Part shown: one piece after another, positions 8,355 through 16,264 of the stretch | Numbering within the stretch: the stretch's first letter is position 1 | Layout: every line of letters begins with the position of its first letter | From: Rhizobium sp. WYJ-E13 | Lineage (GTDB): Bacteria > Pseudomonadota > Alphaproteobacteria > Rhizobiales > Rhizobiaceae | Direction of reading: 5' to 3' | Length of the DNA stretch: 64,000 nt | Assembly (NCBI RefSeq): GCF_018987265.1 | Contig: NZ_CP076855.1 | Location: forward strand, 124,001-188,000 | The notes under the pieces: model-generated | What the model saw: the letters and a program-made list of their open reading frames with translations, nothing else | Database searches by the model: none | What the model was told of the DNA's origin: nothing | Made by a program: the position numbers and the translations under genes

Positions 8355-9083
8355 CTAGCGACCAGCCTTGGGCAATTGGATTTCAAGAACGTTTTGCGCG
8401 GTCAACTGTATATGCTCTTTAAGAAGGGCTGCAGCCAATTCGGCTTGCCGTCCGACAGCTGCCTCCATAAGCTGGCGATGCTCCGCAGCCGTATTGCGTG
8501 GCTTAGTACGGTTCATCAGCGAAAACCGACGATATCGCTCGGCATGATCGAAAAGACTTGAGCAGGCAGCCACGATACGCGAAGAAGACGCGGCCGAAAC
8601 GAGCGCCATGTGGAAGTCCTTGTGTCGTTGCGTCCACTCGTCATTCATCTCGTTCTGGTTTTGGGCGACCTTGGCATCGACCCGCTCTAGCCGATGAAAC
8701 GCGGCCACAACATGGCCCTCCCACTCGTCAGTTCCGTTGACCACTGATTGCGCGACGGCTGCAGGCTCGATCACCAGACGATAGCTCGTGATGTCGTTGA
8801 GATCGGAAGCCGACATATTGGCGGCGCGAAATCCACGGTGGTCGTCAGATGTAACAAGACCTTCTGCCACCAGTCGGTTTAATGCTTCGCGCAGGGGGCT
8901 GCTCGACAGTGAGTGTTCTCTTTGCAGCACCTCGATGCGCAACTTTTCCCCTGGAGCGATTTCACCCCGCAGGATCTTCTGGCGTATGGTCCGAAAGGCT
9001 ATCTCGGAAAGGGGAACCGAACGGTCCGCAGTCTCGGCGTCCGATACAGCGACTTTCAAGTTTTTCTTATCCACAATGCCCAT
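8355..9083 (-). CDS. GntR-family transcriptional regulator, FCD (FadR-type) subfamily
   Basis: A 242-residue regulator. The N-terminal winged helix (about 22-90) shows the GntR pattern: IRQKILRGEIAPGEKLR, a recognition helix SSSPLREALNRLVAEGLV and the wing DDHRGFRAA. The C-terminal FCD helical domain has the metal and ligand histidines HKDFHMAL, a YRRFSL block and EHRQLMEA with a final KEHI. Such proteins commonly repress catabolic operons and release DNA on binding a pathway acid. It is the last gene of a minus-strand run after the FAH and MDR genes, and is the obvious candidate to bind the repeated TGCAC-N13-GTGCA sites. The ATG has a weak ribosome-binding site; a degenerate operator overlaps it, so autoregulation is possible. 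Confidence 0.88.
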   Translation of the reverse strand: MGIVDKKNLKVAVSDAETADRSVPLSEIAFRTIRQKILRGEIAPGEKLRIEVLQREHSLSSSPLREALNRLVAEGLVTSDDHRGFRAANMSASDLNDITSYRLVIEPAAVAQSVVNGTDEWEGHVVAAFHRLERVDAKVAQNQNEMNDEWTQRHKDFHMALVSAASSSRIVAACSSLFDHAERYRRFSLMNRTKPRNTAAEHRQLMEAAVGRQAELAAALLKEHIQLTAQNVLEIQLPKAGR

Positions 9084-9099
9084 CCGATGTTTCTGTGCA
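9077..9099. promoter_or_regulatory. Degenerate GntR operator over the gntR start
   Basis: TGCCC-N13-GTGCA with the same spacing as the perfect sites, one arm altered; the right arm is part of the palindrome TGTGCACA. It spans the gntR start codon, so it would fit autoregulation, but the left arm is forced by coding sequence and the match is weak. Confidence 0.35.
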
Positions 9100-9110
9100 C
9101 AAAACGACTG

Positions 9111-10139
9111 CTATCGGTCATACTTGTTACGTTGCGTGACAGTCAACACTATCTTCCCAGTCACCTCTCCCGCCTCCAGCATGCGATGGGCCTCTGCACA
9201 GGCTTCCAAGGGCATTGTCGCATGAATGTCAGCGACGATGTGCCCTTGTGCGGCGGCTATCAGGCTTCGCTCCATATCGGAGGGCGTCTGGCCGGTAGAG
9301 CCGATCACTGCCAGCTGTTTCATGTAAAGACGGCTGACATCAAGGGGAACCGTGCCTCCTCCATGAGAGCCGGCCGTCACCAAACGTCCGCCTCTTGCCA
9401 AGCTCGCAAAGGCTCTCGGAAACAGACGGGCGTCGGAAACGTTTTCATAGACGACGTCGACGCCATGGCCCTGCGTGATGCGCATGACCTCGGCCTCTAG
9501 ATCGTCTCTTTGGTAGTTTACGCCGTAGTCTGCTCCCAGGGATAGAGCGCGTGCAACTCTTTCGTCGCTGCCGGCACCGGCGATGACCGTGGCTCCGAGC
9601 ATTTTTGCAACCTGAACTCCGACCCCCCCGAGCCCGCCGGACGCTCCCATCACGAGCACCCACTGCCCCCTCGTCAGGCGGGCTTTTTCGTCCAGGAGGT
9701 GAAACGCCATCGGCGCATGGCGCGACACAACAGTTGCTTGTGGAAACTCTAGCCCCGGGGGGATCAAGAACGTGGCCTCCTGCGGCACGGTGACAAATTC
9801 GGCGTAACCGCCCCAGCCCTGCACGCCCAGCAAGCGCGTGCCCTCGCCCTGCGTAGTTGGCTTCAAAAACGGCGAGGTGACCACCCGGTCTCCGATTCGC
9901 CGTCTGGTCACACCAGCACCCAGCGCGACGATTACGCCGGATGGATCTGCGCCCAACACATGCGGCAACTCAACGGGTCTCGCATATCGGCCCGCTCGCA
10001 CCGCAAGATCAAGCGTTCGATTGACAGATACAGCATGGACGGCAATCGTCACCCAGCCGGCGCCCGGCTCTGGGGTCGGGACGGTCTCGAGCCTAAGCAC
10101 CTCAGGACCGCCGAACTCGCGAATGACGATTGCACGCAT
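9111..10139 (-). CDS. Zinc-less MDR oxidoreductase (quinone oxidoreductase/alcohol dehydrogenase-like), copy 1
   Basis: A 342-residue medium-chain dehydrogenase/reductase. The N-terminal GroES-like domain opens MRAIVIREFGGPEVL, and the NAD(P) Rossmann motif GASGGLGGVGVQVAK sits near residue 150. The zinc ligands of classical alcohol dehydrogenases are not evident, as in quinone oxidoreductase-type enzymes, which reduce enones or quinones with NADPH. The start at 10139 is preceded by AGGGGGAGGC; the ORF extends to 10214 without homology. It lies 19 nt downstream of the FAH gene and 27 nt upstream of gntR. A close paralogue is at 22538. The reaction in this pathway is unknown. Confidence 0.85.
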   Translation of the reverse strand: MRAIVIREFGGPEVLRLETVPTPEPGAGWVTIAVHAVSVNRTLDLAVRAGRYARPVELPHVLGADPSGVIVALGAGVTRRRIGDRVVTSPFLKPTTQGEGTRLLGVQGWGGYAEFVTVPQEATFLIPPGLEFPQATVVSRHAPMAFHLLDEKARLTRGQWVLVMGASGGLGGVGVQVAKMLGATVIAGAGSDERVARALSLGADYGVNYQRDDLEAEVMRITQGHGVDVVYENVSDARLFPRAFASLARGGRLVTAGSHGGGTVPLDVSRLYMKQLAVIGSTGQTPSDMERSLIAAAQGHIVADIHATMPLEACAEAHRMLEAGEVTGKIVLTVTQRNKYDR

Positions 10140-10158
10140 GCCTCCCCCTTGATCCAGT

Positions 10159-11109
10159 TCATACCATCGTCGCGCGGAGCTCACCGAGCCCATCGATACG
10201 CGCAGACACGACATCTCCCGCCTTCAGGAACTCGCCGCGGCTCGTCCCTACGCCAGCAGGCGTTCCAGTCAATATGACGTCGCCTGGCCAAAGTGTTATC
10301 TGCTTGGAAAGATCCCTTATCTGTTCGGCCAGCGAGAAGATCATTTCAGCTGTTGTGGATTTCTGCTTGAGTTCGCCGTTCACCGATAGTTCGATGCCCA
10401 GATCCTGAGGGTTGCCGACTTCGCTCGCCGGAACGATAAACGGCCCAATGGGGCAGGAGCCATCGAAGTTCTTATGCGACATCCAGTCCATCTTGAATGG
10501 CGATCCATCAGCAACATCCTGACGCCGGCTCAAGTCGCGCGCAGAGAGGTCGATAGCGACCGCGTATCCAGCAACGTAGTCGAGGGCGTGCTCCAGATCC
10601 ACGTTCTTGCACTTGCGGCCGATAATGGCAGCAAGCTCAACCTCCCAATCGATCTTCGAGGAGTTCGGCGGTAGCTCGACGGACGCATTGGGTCCGACCA
10701 CCGCCCGCGAGCTCTTGAGAAAATGCCAAGAGCGATCCGACTTTGGGCGGATCTGCGTACCGTTCGCCTTCGCCATTTCGGCGGCATGATCTGCGTAATT
10801 GGCACCGGCACAGTAAATCGAACCAGGAGCAGTGATGGGCGCCATGAGTTCGGCACCATGTACGGGCGTGTGCCCGTTCGAAAGACGGGAACGAAGCGCA
10901 TCTGAGAGGCGAACCACTGCATTGTCCCAGTCAGTCAGAATAGACATGACCGAAAGATCGCGTTGGTCGCCGGTCAAACCAGCAGCATCATAAACCTGGT
11001 TTCCCAACAGCAACCCGGCGCGCTCACCGCGATCTGCCTTATAGGTTACGATCCGGATGCCTTCAGCTTTTGCTTTCAATACATTCGTTGGGCTCTGCTG
11101 GTCAGCCAT
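10159..11109 (-). CDS. FAH-family hydrolase (fumarylacetoacetate/2-hydroxymuconate hydrolase-like)
   Basis: A 316-residue protein with the C-terminal FAH fold. The metal ligands are visible: DWEVELAAIIGR supplies the paired acidic residues and GYAVAIDLSARDLS the aspartate; the catalytic histidine region YADHAAEM comes earlier. The closing motif is GDVILTGTPAGVG. Family members hydrolyse or decarboxylate ring-cleavage products with a 2,4-dioxo acid. The start is ATG at 11109, sharing a base with the upstream TGA (TGATG), with GGAG 7 nt before. The extradiol dioxygenase at 1990 could provide its substrate, but this pairing is inferred. Confidence 0.87.
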   Translation of the reverse strand: MADQQSPTNVLKAKAEGIRIVTYKADRGERAGLLLGNQVYDAAGLTGDQRDLSVMSILTDWDNAVVRLSDALRSRLSNGHTPVHGAELMAPITAPGSIYCAGANYADHAAEMAKANGTQIRPKSDRSWHFLKSSRAVVGPNASVELPPNSSKIDWEVELAAIIGRKCKNVDLEHALDYVAGYAVAIDLSARDLSRRQDVADGSPFKMDWMSHKNFDGSCPIGPFIVPASEVGNPQDLGIELSVNGELKQKSTTAEMIFSLAEQIRDLSKQITLWPGDVILTGTPAGVGTSRGEFLKAGDVVSARIDGLGELRATMV

Positions 11110-11591
11110 CACGCAGCTCCCTCTTGCGCAAAGATTTCTCCACTCTGAACGCGGCGACGAGTCTCGTCGATCGTTCCCTGAATGGCGACGATGTAGCTTG
11201 CTTTGACCTCTTCGCCCCGTTTCTTTTCCTCGGCCGAGCCCGCCGCGACGCCCGGAAAGGTAAGGGCGAACGTAAAGGTCAGCAAAAGTCCCTTTTCCGA
11301 CTCGCTTATTACGTTAGTGATCCAGCCACCGTCGGCCGGATCGATGCGCTCAAAATAAACTTCGACGTCCGGCGTAAAGACAATCCTCTCGCGCATGACA
11401 GTACCGCGCAGCTTAATCTCTCTAATAAAACCTCCCTCGAAGCGCTCGATGATGCGGCAATCTTCCATGGCCGGAACGAAGGGAACGGCGTATTCGGCTT
11501 TGGACACCAAACCCTGCCACATGGCTTCACGAGAGATTTCGACAGTCGTTCCTGCGGGGTTGACCTCAAACGTTGCTGAAATCGCGAACAT
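11109..11591 (-). CDS. AtaL-like SRPBCC-family protein (DUF1857)
   Basis: A 160-residue single-domain protein that resembles the AtaL-like (formerly DUF1857) branch of the START/SRPBCC superfamily: an N-terminal strand, SREAMWQGLVSKAEYAVPFVP, and VMRERIVFTPDVEVYFE. The fold holds hydrophobic ligands in a deep cavity. AGGAG is 6 nt before the ATG at 11591. It is the first gene of the unit running into the FAH gene (TGATG junction), with a TGCAC-N13-GTGCA-like site 16 nt upstream. It may bind a pathway intermediate or act as a small cyclase or hydrolase; no catalytic residues can be assigned. Confidence 0.75.
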   Translation of the reverse strand: MFAISATFEVNPAGTTVEISREAMWQGLVSKAEYAVPFVPAMEDCRIIERFEGGFIREIKLRGTVMRERIVFTPDVEVYFERIDPADGGWITNVISESEKGLLLTFTFALTFPGVAAGSAEEKKRGEEVKASYIVAIQGTIDETRRRVQSGEIFAQEGAA

Positions 11592-11606
11592 AACGCACTC
11601 CTTTTG

Positions 11607-11629
11607 TGCCTAAATACATTTTTTGTGCA
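11607..11629. promoter_or_regulatory. Putative GntR operator upstream of the AtaL-FAH-MDR-gntR unit
   Basis: TGCCT (11607-11611), 13-nt spacer, GTGCA (11625-11629). The right arm is perfect and the left keeps TGC. The spacing equals that of the perfect sites, and the position, 16 nt before the AtaL start, is typical of a repressor site over a transcription start. Confidence 0.55.
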
Positions 11630-11675
11630 TAATATGTCACTCGGCTTGATTGTCAAGTTGGCGATCGTGTCAGTG

Positions 11676-12437
11676 TCAGACATTCTCGCGCACCAGGCCA
11701 GCTACCGAAAAGCCGCCGTCAACGGGAAGGACCACGCCGGTGATAAAAGTCGCTTCGTCGCTGGCCAGAAATGCGATCGCGCTTGCAACCTCTTCCGCGG
11801 AGCCAGCGCGCCTGAGCGCAGACCGGTCCACCAAATTAGCGGTAAGCCAAGGATCGGCTCTCATACGGTCGGCAGTTCGCGCGGTTTCGATGAGCCCCGG
11901 AGCAACCCCGACAACCCTGATCCCCTTCGGGCCATAATCGGTGGCGAGCTGCCGGGTCATACCGCTCACGGCTGCTTTCGATATGGAGTATGCGGCCATG
12001 GCAGATGCCCCGGTGTGCCCAAACATTGAACCGACATTGATGATAACGCCGCCATTGACCATGTGAGAAATCGCAAGACGGCACAGCCTGAACTGTGCAA
12101 CCACATTGACATCCAGAAACTCGGAGAGATCCGCATCGGACGTATCTTCTGCGAGTTTTCCGCCACCTTTCGCCGCGCAGTTGACAAGAATATCGATCCG
12201 TGTGGACGCACCAAGCGCGAGCTCGATCTCGGTCGTCACGTTTGCGTCGGCAATGTTGGCGACAAGCGGCTCGATCTCTTCGGCATTGTCGCAGCAAAGC
12301 GCATCGAGCAAAGCTTGGTCACGATCGACGGACAAGACCCTTGCACCCTCCGATGCCAATCGCAACGATGTCGCGCGACCGATGCCGGACGCGCCCCCCG
12401 TTACGACAGCGGTCTTCCCCGAAATACCCTTCATCAT
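11676..12437 (-). CDS. Short-chain dehydrogenase/reductase
   Basis: A 253-residue classical SDR: nucleotide-binding TGGASGIG at 13-20, catalytic Ser137, Tyr150 and Lys154 (YSISK), and C-terminal PVDGGFSV. NCAAKG stands where NNAG is usual, a mild variation. It probably oxidises or reduces a hydroxyl on a ring or side chain with NAD(P)H. The start at 12437 gives an ATGA overlap with the tautomerase stop and has AGGA 6 nt upstream; ATG at 12434 is a possible alternative. It ends an operon that begins with the SDR at 13483. Confidence 0.88.
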   Translation of the reverse strand: MMKGISGKTAVVTGGASGIGRATSLRLASEGARVLSVDRDQALLDALCCDNAEEIEPLVANIADANVTTEIELALGASTRIDILVNCAAKGGGKLAEDTSDADLSEFLDVNVVAQFRLCRLAISHMVNGGVIINVGSMFGHTGASAMAAYSISKAAVSGMTRQLATDYGPKGIRVVGVAPGLIETARTADRMRADPWLTANLVDRSALRRAGSAEEVASAIAFLASDEATFITGVVLPVDGGFSVAGLVRENV

Positions 12438-12676
12438 GCGCATTCCTTGGTGGACGCGGCTCGCGCTTTCCGCCTGGCCCTGACCTCCTCTATGGTCAAT
12501 GGCGTTCCGCCCGTCGCCCAAAGGCCACTTGCGATTTCAGTGATGGTCATGTGTACGGCAGGCCTGATCCCCTCGCCGCCCTGACGCACGAATGCCTCTG
12601 TAATGTCGGCGATTAGTGCCCGCTGCTGCTCGCTGGTAAAGGCACCTGCCAAATGTTGAACGCTGATGAATGGCAT
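12434..12676 (-). CDS. 4-oxalocrotonate tautomerase-family protein
   Basis: An 80-residue tautomerase-superfamily protein. After removal of Met1 the N-terminus is Pro (MPFISVQ), the general base of these enzymes, and the helix LIADITEAFVRQGGEG fits the fold. It should interconvert enol and keto forms of a ring-cleavage product. AGGAGGA precedes the ATG by 4 nt. It lies 9 nt after one SDR and overlaps the next, so all three are probably co-translated. It supports the view that an extradiol or gentisate-type cleavage product is processed here. Confidence 0.85.
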   Translation of the reverse strand: MPFISVQHLAGAFTSEQQRALIADITEAFVRQGGEGIRPAVHMTITEIASGLWATGGTPLTIEEVRARRKARAASTKECA

Positions 12677-12685
12677 GTCTTCCTC

Positions 12686-13483
12686 CTACTCCATGACCGT
12701 GAACGAAATGCCGCGAAGCCCGCCATCGATCAGCAGATCTGTCGCGTTGATATAGCTGGCACGCTCAGAGGCCAAAAACACTGCAGCCTCGGCTACCTCT
12801 TCCGGCTCGCCCGCCCTGCCGCTCGGGACCTTGGCGATCATAGCCGCTCCAAGCGCCCGCTGCTCGTTGGTTCCCGACCAAAACCGCTGAGTTGCAGGTG
12901 TCCGTGTAACGCCTGGACTGAGACTGAGTGCGCGGATACCATGCTCGGCACCTTCGGCCGCCAGCATCCTTGTCAGCCCTATTACGCCTGCCTTGGCTGC
13001 ACCGTGGGCGGCACTTCGCAGCGGAAAAAGCTCGACGTGTCCCGACACAGACGCGGTATTCAAAATGACACCACCGCCCCGACTTACCAGATGCGTCCAG
13101 GCTGCGCGGCATGCCACGTAGACAATGGTCAATTCATCTCGGATAGTACGGTCCCATTGTTCCAGGGTCGAGTCCTCGAACGGCCCGCGCGCATGGAGGG
13201 CACCGGCATTGTTGTAAAGAATATCGATGCCACCAAATGCCCTAACTGCCGAATCGACCCAGCGTCCGGCATCGGTTGGGTCTGCTAGGTCGAGCGGCTG
13301 CAGCGATATCATCTGCCCCCCTTGCTCCTCGACGAGGCGCACCGTCTCGTTTGCGGCTTCCTCATCCACGTCGCAGCCAACAACGCGCGCGCCCTCCCGG
13401 GCGAACGCCAAAGCTGCCGCTCTCCCCTGGCCGCCTCCGGTCCCCGAGATCAGCGCCACCTTGCCGTCAAGAAGCCCCTCCAT
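12686..13483 (-). CDS. SDR-family protein with His in place of the catalytic Tyr
   Basis: A 265-residue SDR-fold protein: glycine motif SGTGGGQG at 13-20, NNAG at 91-94, Ser145 (NTAS), and C-terminal LLIDGGL. The usual YxxxK reads HGAAK (His160, Lys164); the codon is CAC and the surrounding sequence is otherwise typical. Without Tyr the enzyme may be slow, use another base, or catalyse a non-redox step. The start at 13483 has GGAGG 8 nt upstream; the ORF extends to 13519 without homology. It heads the SDR-tautomerase-SDR operon, with a perfect operator 30 nt upstream shared with the divergent gentisate operon. Confidence 0.85.
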   Translation of the reverse strand: MEGLLDGKVALISGTGGGQGRAAALAFAREGARVVGCDVDEEAANETVRLVEEQGGQMISLQPLDLADPTDAGRWVDSAVRAFGGIDILYNNAGALHARGPFEDSTLEQWDRTIRDELTIVYVACRAAWTHLVSRGGGVILNTASVSGHVELFPLRSAAHGAAKAGVIGLTRMLAAEGAEHGIRALSLSPGVTRTPATQRFWSGTNEQRALGAAMIAKVPSGRAGEPEEVAEAAVFLASERASYINATDLLIDGGLRGISFTVME

Positions 13484-13512
13484 TTCATATTCCTCCGTTT
13501 CCCGTTTAATTA

Positions 13513-13535
13513 TGCACAAAAAAAGCTATTGTGCA
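13513..13535. promoter_or_regulatory. Putative GntR operator between divergent SDR and gentisate operons
   Basis: Perfect TGCAC (13513-13517)-N13-GTGCA (13531-13535) in the 134-bp gap between the minus-strand SDR start (13483) and the plus-strand dioxygenase start (13618). One bound regulator could control both directions. Confidence 0.72.
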
Positions 13536-13617
13536 ATCTTTGTATCGCTGCCATAGTCTTCGGATAGCGCCGGTGACGTACATGTCAGCTCTCACCGAGG
13601 CGACGGAGGCAATCTTC

Positions 13618-14712
13618 ATGACGACACACGCTCATCTGCAGGCAATAACACCCGACGAAGAGGCTGCTCTGCAAACGCTCTATGACGATTTCAAGAGCGA
13701 GCATTTGATGCCGTTGTGGACGCAGATAGACGACCTTATGCCGAAACATCCTTCGCCCAAGGCAGTCGCCCATGTCTGGAAATGGTCCAAGCTGTATCCC
13801 CTGGCCAAGCGATCGGGCGATCTGGTGCCGGTGGGACGTGGCGGCGAGCGACGTGCTATCGGACTTGGCAATCCCGGCCTCGGCGGTCGAGCCTATATCA
13901 GCCCAACACTATGGGCTGCCATCCAGTATCTCGGCCCAAAGGAAACGGCACCAGAGCACAGGCACTCGCAAAACGCCTTCCGCTTTGTCGTCGAGGGCGA
14001 GGGAGTATGGACTGTCGTCAACGGCGACCCCGTTCGCATGAGCCGTGGCGATCTACTTCTAACGCCAGGATGGAACTTTCACGGCCACCATAACGAAACC
14101 GACATGCCCATGGCCTGGATCGACGGTCTGGATATCCCATTCTCCTACCACAATGACGTTGGCTTTTTCGAATTCGGCTCGGAGCGTGTAACCGATTATG
14201 CGACCCCGCGTTTTTCGCGATCCGAACGTCTTTGGGCCCATCCCGGCCTGCGTCCGTTGTCGGGACTTCAAGAGGCTGTTAGTTCGCCGATCGCAGCTTA
14301 CCGGTGGGAGCACACCGACCGCGCGCTTGCCGAACAACTTCTTCTTGAGGATGAGGGGCAGCCTGCGACAGTGGAACAAGGCCATGCGGCAATTCGATAT
14401 ATAAACCCGACCAATGGTGGAGACGTCATGCCGACCATTCGAGCTGAATTCCATCGTTTGCGCCCGGGAACGGCCACGCCTTCTCGCCGCGAAGTCGGCT
14501 CAAGCGTATTTCAGGTGTTTGAGGGGGCAGGCGCCGTTCTGCTGGATGGCCGCGAGTACCCTCTCGACGTCGGCGATCTGTTCGTGGTCCCGTCCTGGGT
14601 CTCCTGGTCACTGCAAGCTGAAAGCCAGTTCGATCTGTTCCGGTTCTCAGACGCCCCGATCATGGAACGTTTGGGGTTTGCCAGGACCCACGTCGACAAT
14701 GCTCTTCGCTGA
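13618..14712 (+). CDS. Gentisate 1,2-dioxygenase-type cupin ring-cleavage dioxygenase
   Basis: A 364-residue bicupin, the usual size for gentisate or 1-hydroxy-2-naphthoate 1,2-dioxygenases. The first cupin carries the iron ligands His114 and His116 (PEHRHSQNAFRFVVEG) and His155 (GWNFHGHH). The second cupin, around 280-350, has lost most ligands, as in the family. It should open gentisate between the carboxyl and adjacent hydroxyl carbons to give maleylpyruvate. The start at 13618 has GGAGG 8 nt upstream; ATG at 13582 has no comparable site. The three following genes encode the expected next steps, which strongly supports the call. A related ring-hydroxylated acid as real substrate is possible. 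Confidence 0.87.
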   Translation: MTTHAHLQAITPDEEAALQTLYDDFKSEHLMPLWTQIDDLMPKHPSPKAVAHVWKWSKLYPLAKRSGDLVPVGRGGERRAIGLGNPGLGGRAYISPTLWAAIQYLGPKETAPEHRHSQNAFRFVVEGEGVWTVVNGDPVRMSRGDLLLTPGWNFHGHHNETDMPMAWIDGLDIPFSYHNDVGFFEFGSERVTDYATPRFSRSERLWAHPGLRPLSGLQEAVSSPIAAYRWEHTDRALAEQLLLEDEGQPATVEQGHAAIRYINPTNGGDVMPTIRAEFHRLRPGTATPSRREVGSSVFQVFEGAGAVLLDGREYPLDVGDLFVVPSWVSWSLQAESQFDLFRFSDAPIMERLGFARTHVDNALR

Positions 14713-14726
14713 CGGAGGCGATCGCG

Positions 14727-15530
14727 GTGACGATGGACTATTACAATGCGACGGTGCAAGCGCTGAGAGAGCGGCAGGGAAAGGGCGCACGATATGATTC
14801 CCCTGCCGCTCCGGCCGAGGAGTTGGCCATGGCCCGGCTGGGCACGGCCTATTTCGCACGTGTGCTCAACGCGATCCCGGACGAGGATCTGGACCAAAGC
14901 TCCCTGATCTCAGGATGGAGTCGCCGTCACGTCGTAGCCTATGTAGCCTACCAGGCGCGCGCGCTCGCCCTTTCAGTTGACAGCGTGCATGATGGCGCTG
15001 CGCCCGTGTCTTTCGACGACCGCGCGATGATCGACCTTGTGGAACAGGGTTCGACCCTGCCTGCTCGGGCGCTTCGCAATCTCGTCAACCACGCCGAGGT
15101 CCACCTGAATGTCGGGTGGCGCGATCTCTCTGCCCCGGCGTGGGACAACGTCATCCGTTGGGAAGGCGCATCAACAGGGCTTCGGCAGACGCCGTGGATC
15201 AGGGCTCGCGCGGTCTGGATTCACGCTGTCGATCTTGCCAGCCAGGGTTCTTTCCTTGACTTTCCGCCACCCTTATTGACAGCGATGATCGAAGATCTGC
15301 AAGAAACAGCAGGTATAGGTCAGTTGTCGATCAGCAGGCACAGTCCTTCGACATGGACAGTAACGGGCAACGAAAAGCGGTTACTGGCCTCAGGCGCGCC
15401 CGCAGACATTCTACGTTGGCTGAGCGGGCGCGGAGCAAGAAGGCTGCAGCAAGCCGCCCCACAACTCCCGGCATTTGACCCGAGGCGATGGCCGTCCCTG
15501 CCCGGGAGCAATCGTCAGGCACCATTGTGA
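14727..15530 (+). CDS. Maleylpyruvate isomerase-family protein, DinB/mycothiol-dependent type
   Basis: A 267-residue protein of the four-helix DinB-like family whose actinobacterial members isomerise maleylpyruvate with mycothiol. The N-terminal motif GWSRRHVVAYV gives His68. In the second helix, family members normally have Glu-x3-His as metal ligands; here it reads AVWIH (Ala162, His166), so the Glu is missing. Proteobacteria are not known to make mycothiol, so another thiol or a different chemistry is likely. GTG at 14727 is chosen because GGAGG is 8 nt before it; ATG at 14733 is also possible. It follows the dioxygenase by 14 nt. The zeta-class GST two genes downstream could do the same reaction. 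Confidence 0.78.
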   Translation: MTMDYYNATVQALRERQGKGARYDSPAAPAEELAMARLGTAYFARVLNAIPDEDLDQSSLISGWSRRHVVAYVAYQARALALSVDSVHDGAAPVSFDDRAMIDLVEQGSTLPARALRNLVNHAEVHLNVGWRDLSAPAWDNVIRWEGASTGLRQTPWIRARAVWIHAVDLASQGSFLDFPPPLLTAMIEDLQETAGIGQLSISRHSPSTWTVTGNEKRLLASGAPADILRWLSGRGARRLQQAAPQLPAFDPRRWPSLPGSNRQAPL

Positions 15531-15562
15531 ATATCGACCACCCCCACTCAAGGATCAATTTA

Positions 15563-16264
15563 ATGACTTCAGTCGTACTCTTCGACATTCCTGCGCCACC
15601 AACCATCGCCGTTCAAGGAACGCTTACGCGCTTTCCCGTGAACCGGATTTTCTGTGTCGGGAGGAACTATGCAGAGCATGCCAAGGAAATGGGCGTCGAG
15701 GTTGACAGAGAGACACCGTTTTATTTTTTAAAATCGCCGCACGCTATTGTCGAAAGCGGCGCCACGGTTGCCTATCCACCCGGCACCGCAAATTATCACT
15801 ACGAGATGGAGTTCGTCGTCGCCGTCGGCCAGCCTGGCTTCAAGATCGACGCTGCAAAAGCACTCGACCATGTTTACGGCTACGCTACCGGTCTCGACAT
15901 GACGCGACGGGATCTCCAACTTGAAGCCCGTGCTAAGGGCAGGCCTTGGGATTTGGGGAAGGATTTCGAGCAATCCGCCGTCATCTCCAGGATTGTCAGG
16001 AAAGAAGAGTTTGGTGAAATTGGTCAACAAAGGATCTGGCTCGAAGTGGGCGGCAAAACCCAACAGGACGCACGCTTGTCGGACCTTGTCTGGAAAGTTC
16101 CAGAACTGATCAGCCACCTGTCGCAATTCTATCACTTATCGCCAGGCGACCTCATTTTTACAGGCACGCCAGCGGGCGTCGGCGCTGTCGTGGCGGGCAA
16201 TGGAATGCGCGGCGCAGTCGATGGCCTCCCCGAAGTGCTCCTGACCATCGGACAGCCATCGTGA
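15563..16264 (+). CDS. Fumarylpyruvate hydrolase (FAH family)
   Basis: A 233-residue short FAH-family hydrolase. Key features: RNYAEHAKEMG with the catalytic His, metal-binding YHYEMEFVVAVG (two Glu) and YATGLDMTRRDLQ (Asp), and closing DLIFTGTPAGVGAV. It should split fumarylpyruvate into fumarate and pyruvate, the last step of the glutathione-dependent gentisate route. The start at 15563 has AAGGA 8 nt upstream and clears the preceding stop at 15530; the ORF to 15488 overlaps it. The stop forms GTGA with the next start, indicating coupling. Confidence 0.88.
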   Translation: MTSVVLFDIPAPPTIAVQGTLTRFPVNRIFCVGRNYAEHAKEMGVEVDRETPFYFLKSPHAIVESGATVAYPPGTANYHYEMEFVVAVGQPGFKIDAAKALDHVYGYATGLDMTRRDLQLEARAKGRPWDLGKDFEQSAVISRIVRKEEFGEIGQQRIWLEVGGKTQQDARLSDLVWKVPELISHLSQFYHLSPGDLIFTGTPAGVGAVVAGNGMRGAVDGLPEVLLTIGQPS

